Source of the DNA: Sinotaia quadrata
Lineage: Eukaryota; Mollusca; Gastropoda; Architaenioglossa; Viviparidae
Direction: 5' to 3'
Assembly (NCBI GenBank): GCA_028829895.1
Contig: CM054180.1
Location: 101,749,135-101,813,134, forward strand
Length of the DNA stretch: 64,000 nt
The position numbers and the translations under genes were made by a program. The notes below the pieces were generated by a model. That model was given only the letters and a program-made list of their open reading frames with translations. It was not told the origin of the DNA and did no database searches. Every line of letters begins with the position of its first letter. The stretch's first letter is position 1. This document shows positions 20,001 through 30,742 of this stretch, in pieces.

Positions 20001-23000
20001 CAGGTATATCGTCGTTCACAACAGTTGATATACAAGTGTAGGTAATTTATTTGATTGCCGAACACGTCATTCTATTCCTTCATACCAGCTCGACTTCCCA
20101 AACCAGCTGAATGAAGCGGACTCGCATGCTCTGATTAACCGCTATGTAGAATGGGGAGGCAACTTCATCGACACCGCCAACATCTATGGCAAGGGGAACT
20201 CCGAGAGAATTGTCGGCTCCTGGCTCGCCACGTAAGTGCGTGCGTTGTGTGTGTGCGAGAGAGACGGAGAAATTGCAATTTTGATTTCACACTGAGATGT
20301 TTGTTGTGTTCAAATGCAACCATAACGGTTTCGATAAGTGTGTGTGCGTGCGTGCGTGCGTGTGTGCTGTGACTTTGAGCTCACATTCTGACTTACTGTA
20401 CGCCTTTAAGGTGTTGTGACAAATTCACATTCAATGGATTTGTCTGGTTTGAGTCCATTATACAAGTGCAAACGCTGCATAATGTAAAATCGCTCATTGT
20501 GGGGAGATTACTCTAGACAAATACAAATATCCGACATCGGTACTGCTGGAAGTAAACTAATATAAATTAATTATGCTTTTGGGTGTAATTGATACGAACT
20601 CACCCCCTCCCTTTCCCCCACAACCCCCTCACCCAGCGCGAAAGCGGCGGAAGCCGGAAGCGTCCCCTACATTCAATCAATCAATGTAATTGATTTAATG
20701 CAAGTGTAAACTCCGCTTTAGTTTCATGACTGACTGATAACTGTTATCTTTGTCGAAATACAATTTACACATACCTCACCATAAATCTGTCAATAGCATA
20801 ATTGTCTAAGACTAGCACTAGTATCATTCCGAAATCTTATTCAGTTGATGCTACCTATGTATCTATCCTTTTCTGGCTGCACCAGGAATTGAAATTTATT
20901 CTGAAATAAATTTTCTGAAAATCCAGTTTAGAAATGTTTATCAAGATTTTGTTAGGGCAGTTCACTGAAAACCTTTTGAACCAACGCTGAGCATTGAGGA
21001 TTTTAAACTACACTGGCTGTTCATTCCAAAAAAAGGAAACGACGTCCTTGACCTAGCCTGGATTAGAGTTCAACATGGAGAGATTTGCAAAGCAAATAAT
21101 CTTTGACTCAGAGCAGATACGTGTTTGTCTCCCTTCAGTAATGCAAATAGTACTTATTGAAATAGGAAATGTCAGTACCAGTAGAGAAAAGAGTTACTAA
21201 ATATTATGGCTTTTACAGGTGTCTAGGATGAATATTTAGTAAAGTCAATTATGCTTTCAGTGCAGAGCATGAACTATAAGACCTTTCAGATTTGAATAAA
21301 ACCTAATTAAGTTAAGGTATAAAAAAACAGATTCTTCAGAAGTCATAGAAAGTTTTTGATTGCCTTCCAGGCCAGCTCTATTTTTAGCACGAATAGATGA
21401 TGAGTAAAATATTTGACCGATGTAATGTTTGACTCTCGGAGAAATTTAATATTATAACCAAGTTTGTGATTGCTTATGGTTGCGAAACGATTAAGATCTC
21501 TGACGGACATTTTGTTTTTTCTCTCCAGGCAAGAAAGAGACCGTTTTGTGGTCGCCACCAAAGTGTTTGGGTACATGGACAGAACAAACCCAAACGATAA
21601 CGGTCTTGGGCGTCGGCACATCGTACACAGCATTGAAGAAAGTCTCAAACGACTTCAGACTGATTATGTGGACCTGTATCAGGTGTGTATTTCTGTGTAT
21701 ATTAAGTGTGTATTTGTATGTATCATGTGGGTATTTGTCTGTGTATCAGGTGTGTATTTCTGTGTATATTAAGTGTGTATTTGTATGTATCATGTGGGTA
21801 TTTGTCTGTGTATCAGGTGTGTATTTCTGTGTATATTAAGTGTGTATTTGTATGTATCATGTGGGTATTTGTCTGTGTATCAGGTGTGTATTTCTGTGTA
21901 TATTAAGTGTGTATTTGTATGTATCATGTGGGTATTTGTCTGTGTATCAGGTGTGTATTTCTGTGTATATTAAGTGTGTATTTGTATGTATCATGTGGGT
22001 ATTTGTCTGTGTATCAGTGTGTATTTCTGTGTATATTAAGTGTGTATTTGTATGTATCATGTGGGTATTTGTCTGTGTATCAGGTGTGTATTTATCTGTA
22101 TATTAAATGTGTATTTGCCCGTGTACCAAGTGAGTATTTATTATCAGGTGAGTGTTTATCAGGCGTGTAATTTTTCTGTGTTTCAGGTGTGTATTTGCCT
22201 GTGTATCAGGTGTGTGTTTGTGTATTAGATGTGTATTTGTATGTATCAGGTGTGTATTTGTCTGTGTATCGGGTGAGTATTTCCGTGTATCAAGTGTGTA
22301 TTTGTCTGTGTATCAGGTGTGTATATGTCCATGCACCAGGTGTGTATTTGTTTATCAAATGTGCATTTGTCTGTGTATCAAGTGTGTATTTGTCCATGTG
22401 TCAGGTGTGTATTTTCGTGTATCAAGTGTTGTCGTTCCCTAGTGCCTGACACTTTCAATATCTGGTCAGGAAAGCTACCTGATGTTGTAACTAAATGGGT
22501 GATAGACACATGCCTGATGTTGTAACTAAATGGGTGATAGACACATACCTGATGTTGTAACTAAATGGGTGATAGACACATACCTGATGTTGTAACTAAA
22601 TGGGTGATAGACACATACCTGATGTTGTAACTAAATGGGTGATAGACACATAGACGACATTGGGATTCACACGCTGGGTAATGACTGGCTCGAGTATGGC
22701 CCCCAGGTATCTCCACCACAATTAACATGACAAGGACACTACAAACATTACATGATGGTAATACATAAATATGAAGTGATAAGAATTTAACAATGAGATG
22801 ATTAAAAGTGAAAAAAGAAACTTTATGAAACAAAGAAAAAAAAAGTGAAATTAATTTTAGGGTTACAATCCAATTAGATCACACAGGAACAGCTAACCTA
22901 ACACTGTCACTGAAAGAAATGTAAACATTCTGTGTCTTATAGTAATTCTCTAGACACCAAGAGGTCATGATTTCAATGAATAGATCTCCAAGGTACAAAT

Positions 23001-26000
23001 CCTATTGGGGTCAGTGGTCAAAATACACAAGTTCAGTATGAACTTTGTTCAACTTTTATATCCCATAAATTCTACTGATGTTCTTCCCTAAGAAAAATCT
23101 TTCAAACTGTGATAGGGACAACTAGTTTTTGTTTTTCAGGACAGGATGAACTCCCCTGAGCCCCTTGCCCTTTCAGGATAGCATGTCACAACTTTGATCT
23201 GCTCCAAAGCAAACCCCCAAACTCTGCAATAACTTTTATGCAGGCTTAAGTCTCATTGTATATATGACAATTCAATTGTGAAGTTGGGCTATCCCATGTT
23301 CACAATTTTCAAACCAACGTATCCTGTAAAATAGCATTCATTAGTGCAAATTTAAATTTTCTCTCTCTGTAAATTGATAACTTGACACATACATCTCTTT
23401 GTGTCTTTACACACGCTGAGGAAAATCAGTTTTCACCTCTTGCCTTTCTTTACTAGTCAAAGTTTTTAGTCTATGTATTCCATTAACTGTAACATAATTT
23501 AAACATTTCCCTGCACTGGAAGAAGTTGAAAAGTTGCATCTTTCAGATATTCCTTTCTTCTGTATTCTTTATGTCATGTTAGTCTCATTAAATTCAACCA
23601 CACCATCTTGTTGGGTTTTTCCAACCTGTTTCTGATGCTTGGTGCCACATAGTCTGCTATTCTTCATGGTTCAGGTGGCAGTCCATCAACACAAAAATGT
23701 TTCAGGTTATACAGTGGGTTTTCCCTGAACTACGGCTTCAACTGACCTATGCTTATTACGCAAGATTCTTTCTTTCATTTACCCTCTCTCTCCAACTCCC
23801 TTTTCTTCAACTAAGGCAAAAATTAAACACTCTGCATTCCCCCCAAGTGCGCATGATAGGTGGGAATTTGTCCGCATATCAGGTGTGTAGTTTTCTGAGT
23901 ATCAGGTGTGTATTAGTCAATGTATCAGGTGTGTATTAGTCAATGTATCAGGTGTGTAGTTGTCCGTGTGTCTTGTGTGTATTCGTCCACATATCAAGTT
24001 TGTATTTTTCTGTGTATCAGTTGTGTATTAGTCCATATTGTATCAGGTGTGCAGTTGTCCGTGTGTCTTGTGTGTATTCGACCCTCTATCAGGTGTGTAT
24101 TTGTCTGTTTACCAGGTGTGTAGTTGTGTATGTGTGGTGCTTACTTGCAGGTATTTAGGCAAGTGTATCATGTGGAATTGTGTATATTTCAGATGTATAG
24201 TTTCTTGTACGAGACATGTGCCTTGAATGCTGACGTAGGTGTGTTTGTTTGCATTGAGATAACACACCCATATCAAGTAGTGATGTACAGCTTTTCACAT
24301 ATTTTATAATAGTAAGTTACAGTAGGAATAATCTTTAATTGCTGTGGTGGGTGATTGAATTTAGTGATGCGTATTTCTCTTGTCGCTGTGTAGAGTATGC
24401 AGTTTATTTTAAAATATATTCTTTCGCAGCTGTCATGGGCAGTTTATTTTTAAGATCTTCACTTTTCATCACTGACGCCCACACACAAACACACGCTCAC
24501 ACACAAATAATGCTATTAAATTCCACCAAACTCAACATAATTAAAAGGTATTATTTTTACTGGCTGCCGCAAATACCTGTTTCTTTGCACGTCTGTCAAA
24601 TCCATGTCGTCTGGCAGTAAGATGCCTTCACGAGATAAATCGCCAAAATTCTTAGCGAAGTTCAAATGACGTTTATCTCTGTAATAACGGGCTTCTTTGG
24701 AAGTTAGCAAATACTTGCATTCAAAGATTCATTACTCGATATCTAGGCAGTAGGTGGCGAAATTATTTTAAGTATTTATCACGTGTTTCGACAGATACAC
24801 ATGTGGGACAGGGCCACACCCGTCAGGGAGACGTTGTTGACTCTCAACGACCTGGTCAGGTGCGGCAAGGTACGCTACATGGGCGCCAGCAACGTCACCG
24901 GGTGGCAGCTGCAGAAGATAGTGGATCTCACCGAACGTTTGGATTTGAACCCATTCATCAGTTTACAGGCACGTTGAATGTATTGTTGCAATGTGTACAA
25001 ATGCAGATCTATGTTGAATGTGTGGTTGCAATGTGTACAAATGCAGATCTATGTTGAATGTGTTGTTGCAATGTGTACAAATGCAGATCTATGTTGAATG
25101 TGTTGTTGCAATGTGTACAAATGCAGATCTATGTTGAATGTGTGGTTGCAATGTGTACAAATGCAGATCTATGTTGAATGTGTGGTTGCAATGTGTACAA
25201 ATGCAGATCTATGTTGAATGTGTTGTTGCAATGTGTACAAATGCAGATCTATGTTGAATGTGTGGTTGCAATGTGTACAAATGCAGATCTATGTTGAATG
25301 TGTTGTTGCAATGTGTACAAATGCAGATTTATGTTGAATATGCTGTTGCAGTGTGTACAAATAAAATTCTATGTTGAATGTGTGGTTGCAATGTGTACAA
25401 ATGCAGATCTATGTTGAATGTGTGGTTGCAATGTGTACAAATGCAGATCTATGTTGAATGTGTGGTTGCAATGTGTACAAATGCAGATCTATGTTGAATG
25501 TGTGGTTGCAATGTGTACAAATGCAGATTTATGTTGAATGTGCTGTTGCAGTGTGTACAAATAAAATTCTATGTTGAATGTGTTGTTGCAATGTGTACAA
25601 ATGCATATCTATGTTGAATGTGTGGTTGCAATGTGTACAAATGCAGATTTATGTTGAATGTGTTGTTGCAATGTGTACAAATGCAGATCTATGTTGAACG
25701 TGTTGTTGCAATGTGTACAAATGCAGATCTATGTTGAATGTGTTGTTGCAATGTGTACAAATGAAGGTCTATGTTGAATGTGTTGTTGCAGTGGGTACAA
25801 ATGCAGATCTATGTTGAATGTGTGGTTACAATGTGTACAAATGCAGATCTATGTTGAACTTGTTGTTGCAATGTGTACAAATGCAGATCTATGAATGTGT
25901 TGTTGCAGTGTGTACGAATGAAGGTCTACGTTGAATGTGTACAAATGCAGGTCTACGTTGAATGTGTACAAATGAAGGTCTACGTTGAATGTGTACAAAT

Positions 26001-28332
26001 GAAGGTCTACGTTGAATGTGTACAAATGAAGGTCTACGTTGAATGTGTACGAATGCTGGTCTACGTTGAATATGTACAAATCTTATGCTACTGGTGATGT
26101 TGCTCATGTCACTTTACAGGGATTATTTTTCTACCAACCCTCCGTTACAAACTAATAATTAATGATGAGCAGACAGCTTTTCAACCTCACTGGTCACGCG
26201 ATCCTTGTCCGTGCAATTGGTGGAAACGATGTTAAACTAGCCTCGAAGATCGATGTACATTCCGTCGTTGATTGGTAAAAGGTCGTTCGATAACAATAAC
26301 AGGCTTTGCATCTACAGCAAAGTAAATTACTGACAATAATTTCAGAGATTTTGCCAGCCTAAAGAACAGGGAGTCAAGAGGTCAAGTAGGAAAATGTCTC
26401 TTTGTATGAAAGTTCCGCACTAGCTAAAGTGAATACCAGTACCCTGAACTCTGACAGAAGTCAGTTCTAGCAACTTTAAAGTAATAAATCCTGTACCATC
26501 AGTTCTGCACGTTTGCATTTATCAATTTGCCTTTTAGGTAGCATGGACCGTTGCAATTTTCAACTGTTAATGGGAAGGTTAATGTTTGTTTGTTTGTTTT
26601 TTATTTAATAATATTATTGGCTAGGTTATAAACGTGTATTTATTCCCTCCAATAGCAACAGTACAGCTTGGTTAGTCGAGACTCTGAATTAGAACCGTTC
26701 CAAGTATGCAGACTGAATGGACTTGGTGTGTTGCCTTGGAGTCCACTCAAAGGGTGAGCATTCTTATTTCCACTCTCGTGAATTTTAAATCAAATTGGAG
26801 CATGATATAATATAAACATTTACTCACCGTTGATCATGTATGACTACAAAAATACTGTAGATTAGTTGCCCTTGATCATGCATGAATGAATGCTAAATGT
26901 CTTTAAGTTAATCGCGCTTAATTATGTAAGAATTAAATACCATTACTTATTCATCCGTGAATTCCAGAAACGGAGAAACAGTAATCTTCCGCTGAACAAC
27001 CAAGATGATTTTATATCATATATGGTGTGTATTGTGTATATGTATACGTGTGAATGCGCACATAGGTGCGTGCGTGAATGTATGATTAATTACGTTCAAG
27101 AAAAGGTTCAGTTCTGGATGCAAGCCGGAAAAGTAATATCAGAAACACACGACGTTTTACTGACTTGTGTACGGATTGCGTGCTGCTTCTCTGTTAATAA
27201 GATATTTAAATATCCTATATATAAATATATATTTCAGTTAGGGCAATTGTCGAAGACAGCTGGAACAAAAAAAAATATGTTAACGTGAAAAAAATGTGTT
27301 GGCAGAGGTTTACTAACTGGAAAATACACAAAGGACCACAAACCGGAGGATGGACGAGTTGGGTGGGTGGAGGGCGACACAAAACGAGCGGGCGAGGCGA
27401 TGCCATCCTGGTCCAGTTTGCAGGGAAATCAGCAAGTGTGGGCACTCTTAGATAAAATGGCTGAGATCGCCCAAAGCCATGGTAACGTATTTCGAGTTTG
27501 CTTTTTAAAAAAATTAATATTGGCGATACTTTTGTGTGATATGTTGTTTTTGGTTAGTATATTGGCCTGTTTTGATAGGCAAAATTTAACAATAAACAAA
27601 GCTAGACAATAGTTGTTTAAGTTAAAACCAGCCCTTTACTGTCTATAGCAACTTGATCCTCCCTGACATTTTTTTAAAATCCCATTTCCAGAATTTTAAA
27701 ATTTTGAAGTCACCAAGTAGCTTTCCGACCACAATAAACCAACTTGTGTGATTATTTTCTCAAGTGGTGAGATAGAGATAAAACAGGGACAGTAATTCAA
27801 TTTCTCATCGACATTGTTTTTCTCGCAGGCAAATCAGTTGCTCAGGTGTCGCTGCGATGGTTGTTGCAAAAGAAAATAGTGACATCAGTTATTATTGGTG
27901 CAACCAAAGTTAGCCAGCTGGATGATAACATGGGCGCGGCTAACGGCTGGGAGCTGTCCAAGGAGGAGGTAATCATACCAGAATTATGTTGGAGGAGTGG
28001 AAATCGGTATAAAGGGGGAGGTAATAATACGAAAATATGTTAGGCGAATGTAAGTCGGAAAAAAGGAGGAGATAATCACAGAAGAATTTGTTAAGGGCAG
28101 GTCGGTAAAAGCGGGGAGGTAATTACCACCACCCCCCAAAAAAAAAATGTTAGGCGAGTGCAAATCGGTAAAAATGGGGAGATAATCATCATTGAACAGT
28201 AAGATATCTAAGTGTCGCAACAAAACGCTGTTTACCACGGTACGTTGTATGTCTTGTCCAATCAAACTCTCTCATCCGCCCACCCCCTTCCTCAGGTAAT
28301 CGGTTCATATTTGTTTCACTTATTTTTCATAT

Positions 28333-28407
<75 letters not shown>

Positions 28408-28962
28408 TTCTTTCTCACCTGAAAATGTCCTCTTTGTGCATCTGTGTTAATAAATTTACAATTCACTGACTGGATGTAACTTCTCATTCATACATTCACA
28501 CAATGATTTTTGATGCAGTTACACACATATCATACATTCAAGCATTGATATGGATGCAGTTACACACATTCCATACAATCACACGTGAATTCGAATGGAG
28601 TCACGCACATTTCATAACGTCACACGTGAATTTGAACGCAGTCACACACATACCATATAGTCACACGTGAATTTGAACGCAGTCACACACATACCATAGA
28701 ATCAAACCTGAATTTGAACGCAGTCACAAGCACATACACCATACAATCACACGTGAATTTGAACGCAGTCATAGTGACTAAACACCATCAACATTTCTTT
28801 TCACTAGAACATCAACCATCAGCTAGAGCACATTTTGTTTTCATTTGTCAGATGACTGAGCTGGACGAGGCATCCAAGCCTAACATTCCGTACCCGTACT
28901 CTTTCATTTCCATGGGGAATGAATCTCGATTCAATCCTTGGAATGACTCTGGAGACATGTGA
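16985..28962 (+). CDS. Aldo-keto reductase (YajO-like/KCNAB-like branch), 8 exons, 367 aa
   Basis: Exons 16985-17092, 20089-20231, 21529-21682, 24795-24968, 26656-26753, 27306-27481, 27829-27968 and 28852-28962 total 1104 nt and join without a frame conflict. The protein folds as an NAD(P)H-dependent aldo-keto reductase barrel. It opens with [20 protein letters not shown], and the catalytic tetrad is complete: D64 (FIDTA), Y69 (NIYG), K95 (VATK) and H137 (IHMWD). [17 protein letters not shown] and [15 protein letters not shown] are standard family signatures, the last near the cofactor. Such proteins reduce carbonyls; the substrate cannot be read from sequence. Invertebrate relatives are often named after bacterial YajO, but that name does not prove the bacterial activity. 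All introns are GT-AG except intron 4, which appears to be GC-AG. No signal peptide, so cytosolic. Confidence 0.93.
17180..17720. repeat. Degenerate minisatellite in intron 1
   Basis: Units of about 40-45 bp combine GTTAAAATGGTTTATATGTA and TGTGTTAAAGTGGTATGTTC. It starts about 90 bp inside the intron. Units contain GTATGT, the same hexamer as the exon 1 donor. Confidence 0.85.
17748..19268 (+). mobile_element. R1...R2 dispersed element in intron 1
   Basis: The left part (17748-18420) is family R1, sharing GGAGTAAATTTGCCT and TAATCACTTTGAATTTGAAC with other copies. The right part (about 18890-19268) is family R2, with TTGATTGTTGATTTAATAAA and TGTGACGGTAAATGTTTGTC. The same order, R1 then R2, occurs at 54950-56330, but the middles (18421-18880 here) do not resemble each other. 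The middle carries a GCCGCCATCTTTG sequence. Non-autonomous; superfamily not identified. Confidence 0.5.
20089..20231 (+). CDS. Aldo-keto reductase exon 2 (catalytic Asp and Tyr)
   Basis: Acceptor TCATACCAG, donor GCCAC|GTAAGT, phase 0 in and phase 2 out. Encodes residues 37 to the first two bases of codon 84, with [17 protein letters not shown] containing D64 and Y69 of the tetrad. Confidence 0.93.
20232..21528 (+). other. Intron 2 of the aldo-keto reductase gene
   Basis: No tandem array or exon recognised beyond a short GTGTGCGTGCG-rich stretch near 20336-20370. It is the least repetitive of the long introns in this gene. Confidence 0.7.
21529..21682 (+). CDS. Aldo-keto reductase exon 3 (catalytic Lys)
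   Basis: Acceptor TTTTTTCTCTCCAG, phase 2 in, phase 0 out. Encodes residues 84-135 including [10 protein letters not shown] (K95) and [11 protein letters not shown]. The last bases, TATCAG, and the first intron bases, GTGTGT, are copied repeatedly in the tandem array that follows with no gap. Confidence 0.93.
21683..22425. repeat. 67-bp minisatellite starting at the intron 3 donor
   Basis: The array begins at intron base +1. The first units are exactly 67 bp, run GTGTGTATTTCTGTGTATAT ... TTTGTCTGTGTATCAG and are nearly identical for about six copies. After 22085 it breaks into shorter degenerate units to 22425. Unit ends recreate TATCAG|GTGTGT, the real exon 3/intron 3 border, for example at 21750, 21817, 21884 and 21951. 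The Cys/Val/Tyr-rich frames here are repeat translations. Confidence 0.95.
22478..22655. repeat. 35-bp tandem repeat, 5 copies, in intron 3
   Basis: Units CTGATGTTGTAACTAAATGG plus GTGATAGACACATAC, almost identical. Confidence 0.95.
23870..24135. repeat. Second block of TATCAGGTGTGT repeats in intron 3
   Basis: Units of about 22-45 bp with ATCAGGTGTGTAGTTGTCCG and ATCAGGTGTGTATTAGTC. It is related to the array at the start of the intron but separated from it by about 1.4 kb of unrelated sequence (22656-23869) in which no gene was seen. Confidence 0.88.
24795..24968 (+). CDS. Aldo-keto reductase exon 4 (catalytic His)
   Basis: Acceptor TGTTTCGACAG, phase 0 at both ends; residues 136-193. IHMWDRATP carries H137 and [16 protein letters not shown] is a family signature. 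The exon must end at CAG (24968), because exon 5 resumes QQYSL in frame. The intron therefore starts GCACGT rather than GT. Confidence 0.92.
24969..24974 (+). promoter_or_regulatory. Non-canonical GC 5' splice site of intron 4
   Basis: TTACAG|GCACGT. The next GT (24973) would add 4 nt and break the frame into exon 5. GC-AG introns are a known minor class of U2-type introns with consensus AG|GCAAGT; this site fits it except at one position. Confidence 0.7.
24969..26090. repeat. 40-bp minisatellite starting at the intron 4 donor
   Basis: About 23 units of 40 bp (TGTTGTTGCAATGTGTACAA plus ATGCAGATCTATGTTGAATG), nearly identical. A 27-bp subarray with AAGGTCTACGTTGAATGTGT follows from about 25918. 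The array runs into the exon 4 border: exon end CAG, intron start GCACGTTGAATGT. Late units contain CAGGTCTACGTTGAATGT, resembling the border but with a GT. The rest of the intron, to 26655, holds nothing recognised. Confidence 0.95.
26656..26753 (+). CDS. Aldo-keto reductase exon 5
   Basis: Acceptor TCCCTCCAATAG, phase 0 in, phase 2 out (AAGG|GTGAGC). Encodes residues 194-225, [18 protein letters not shown] then [11 protein letters not shown], typical of the YajO/KCNAB branch. Confidence 0.92.
27306..27481 (+). CDS. Aldo-keto reductase exon 6
   Basis: Acceptor AATGTGTTGGCAG, phase 2 in, phase 1 out (CATG|GTAACG). Encodes residues 226-284, beginning GGLLTGKY and ending in an amphipathic helix with [13 protein letters not shown]. 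Confidence 0.92.
27829..27968 (+). CDS. Aldo-keto reductase exon 7 (cofactor-site motif)
   Basis: Acceptor TTTTTCTCGCAG, phase 1 in, phase 0 out (GAGGAG|GTAATC). Encodes residues 285-331 with [13 protein letters not shown] and [19 protein letters not shown], the conserved C-terminal NADPH-site region. Confidence 0.93.
27969..28190. repeat. Degenerate ~50-bp tandem repeat starting at the intron 7 donor
   Basis: Four unequal units start at 27969, 28021, 28072 and 28119. Each opens GTAATNA or ATAATCA and ends in a purine-rich GGGGGAG or GGAGGAG like the exon end. Interiors share ATGTTAGGCGA and AAATCGGTAAAAA. Unit boundaries coincide with the exon 7/intron 7 border. Confidence 0.75.
28336..28403. 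repeat. (CT)n microsatellite
   Basis: About 34 CT dinucleotides in intron 7. Confidence 0.97.
28500..28775. repeat. Approximately 40-bp minisatellite in intron 7
   Basis: Six to seven units with GTGAATTTGAACGCAGTCAC and ACACATACCATA, the right half better conserved. It ends about 80 bp before exon 8. Confidence 0.88.
28852..28962 (+). CDS. Aldo-keto reductase exon 8 and stop
   Basis: Acceptor TTTTCATTTGTCAG, phase 0. Codes residues 332-367, [18 protein letters not shown] then a short polar tail ending DSGDM. LDEAS...YPY is the usual C-terminal landmark of these proteins. Confidence 0.92.
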   Translation: MTELDEASKPNIPYPYSFISMGNESRFNPWNDSGDM

Positions 28963-29080
28963 CGTCATTGTGGGACCTGAACGTCAGTAATATGGAGTGT
29001 CTGGCTTCTAAAGGACCACAACTGTTACACAAAGCTGTAGGCACAAAGTCAGGTGTCTAATTACAGTCGTAGTTGTAGTG

Positions 29081-29086
29081 AATAAA
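29081..29086 (+). other. Polyadenylation signal of the aldo-keto reductase gene
   Basis: AATAAA 118 nt after the stop codon, followed by GT-rich sequence. A reasonable 3' end for the transcript. Confidence 0.6.
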
Positions 29087-29666
29087 GCGTATTCAGTTAT
29101 TTGTTGTGAACTGTGAAAAGGTTGAGATTTAAAACTGTTGAGAATTGTTGATCACAGAAATAATAATATAAATTTTTAATATATAAAAGTAATACTAAGC
29201 CAGTGCAGAGCAATGGTTGCGAATTTTGCGTTATACATTAACATCTTTCTTTAGCAACTATTTTAGTTTTCTTGTTTATTTGAAACTGCGTGAATGTAAT
29301 TTTACAAAATTACCTATAAAGTTTTGTCACCGTACCTTTTGATAATGTAAAATAAATTTGGAAAAGTTTTGTAATTTTTAGAACGTACTTGTCTATCTGT
29401 GTGTTTTTCAGCTATTTGTCTATCAATACGGAAATTAGCATATAGATTTTTGAGCCGTCTGATTATCTGCCAGTGTACTTGAGTGTTCTCCACTGAATTT
29501 AATACAAATTAGTTCTATATTAGAGAAGTGTTTTGTGGGCAAGTTTTCAAAGATTTTCACATAGACCTTTATCCCTTGTGTGTGTTTCTGTTTGTTTTGT
29601 TACTTTTTGCTCTTACGAGCACATACAAGTAGCAAATATAAGACAATGCTATATGACGATTATATA

Positions 29667-29777
29667 AGAATAAAGCTAAAGTGGTCACGAATTAAGAATA
29701 AAGCTAAAGTGGTCACGAATTAAGAATAAAGCTAAAGTGGTCACGAATTAAGAATAAAGCTAAAGTGGTCACGAATA
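29667..29777. repeat. 28-bp tandem repeat, 4 copies
   Basis: Units AGAATAAAGCTAAAGTGGTC plus ACGAATTA, identical. Confidence 0.97.
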
Positions 29778-29878
29778 GTCTTTCCTTGTCTACTCGTGTC
29801 TCTCTTTCTTCCTCTTGTTATTCTGCTCATTTACCCATTCATCATTGCAAACATCAATCCACCCAAACACCCATCACT

Positions 29879-29935
29879 CCCTCCCTCGCTCCATCCATCC
29901 ATCCATCCCTCCTTCCATCCTTCCATCCATCCGTA
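29879..29935. repeat. (CCAT)n-type simple repeat
   Basis: CTCCATCCATCCATCC tract with interruptions. The three overlapping Ser/Pro/His-rich frames are its translations. Confidence 0.9.
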
Positions 29936-30742
29936 CAACTGTGCATCCAATAATCCACCACTTAAATCAATTCCACATAGAAATTTCTCGTTGCATTTTT
30001 ATTTGTTGAGGGATGTATAGAATATTTTAAGAGCATTGCAAATCATGAATTCGTGGGATTTTCAAAAAGAACGATAAGAAAAGCATACAATTATTTTGAA
30101 AAATGTGCAAATAAACATACTTCTAGAAAAGCCAACACCCGTATGGTTATTAAGTGATATCCAAATCGGCCATCTAAAGTTGTCTTTGTAATTTGAATGA
30201 TACTGTGTCGTTGTAACATGCTTATACGGATGATAACTTGCAGCGCGACGGGCCTCAAATTGTCATTTCACAAACCGACAAAAGCATTTCATGCGAGAAA
30301 ATAAATTCGCTACTTTTTTCAGTCTTTCACGGAAAACAATCTTAGCCTTGTAAATGGCGTTATACGCGCATGTCTGTACCGACCAATAAAACAAGGGCTT
30401 ACATATTGCTCCTTATCTGTTCAAGCTATGTTTATGTCTGTAACGACCAATGAAACAAGGACTTACATACTGCCCCTCATTTGTTTCGCTGCGTTGATGG
30501 CGAATCGTTGAGGCATTTATGGACACAGGAACTTAAAAAGCTACAAAGTACAAGCCTCCCACCTCCCCTCCACTGAGAGATAAAATGTCTATAGTGGGTG
30601 AGGTTGGGGAGGAGGGGGGAGATTATTCTTCCCCAAGATTCTTTTCCTTCCTGCAGCTCAACAGTAGAAGCAGTAGGCCGTCGCCAGTAGTGGAATTCAC
30701 GCGATTATCTTGGCGACTGTCACGCATGGGTAAGTGTTAATT

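Larger units (their letters stand above)
29100..30742. other. Intergenic space between two convergent genes
   Basis: Contains the two short repeats listed separately and the 3' UTRs of both flanking genes. No exon recognised. Confidence 0.5.

Noticed and set aside
21470..22449. Series of Cys/Val/Tyr-rich frames stepping by 67 bp
   Set aside because: Only the first part, to 21682, is exon 3; the rest translates the 67-bp intron array.
24969..24974. Alternative GT donor at 24973 for exon 4
   Set aside because: It would add 4 nt (GCAC) and break the frame into the conserved QQYSL segment of exon 5.
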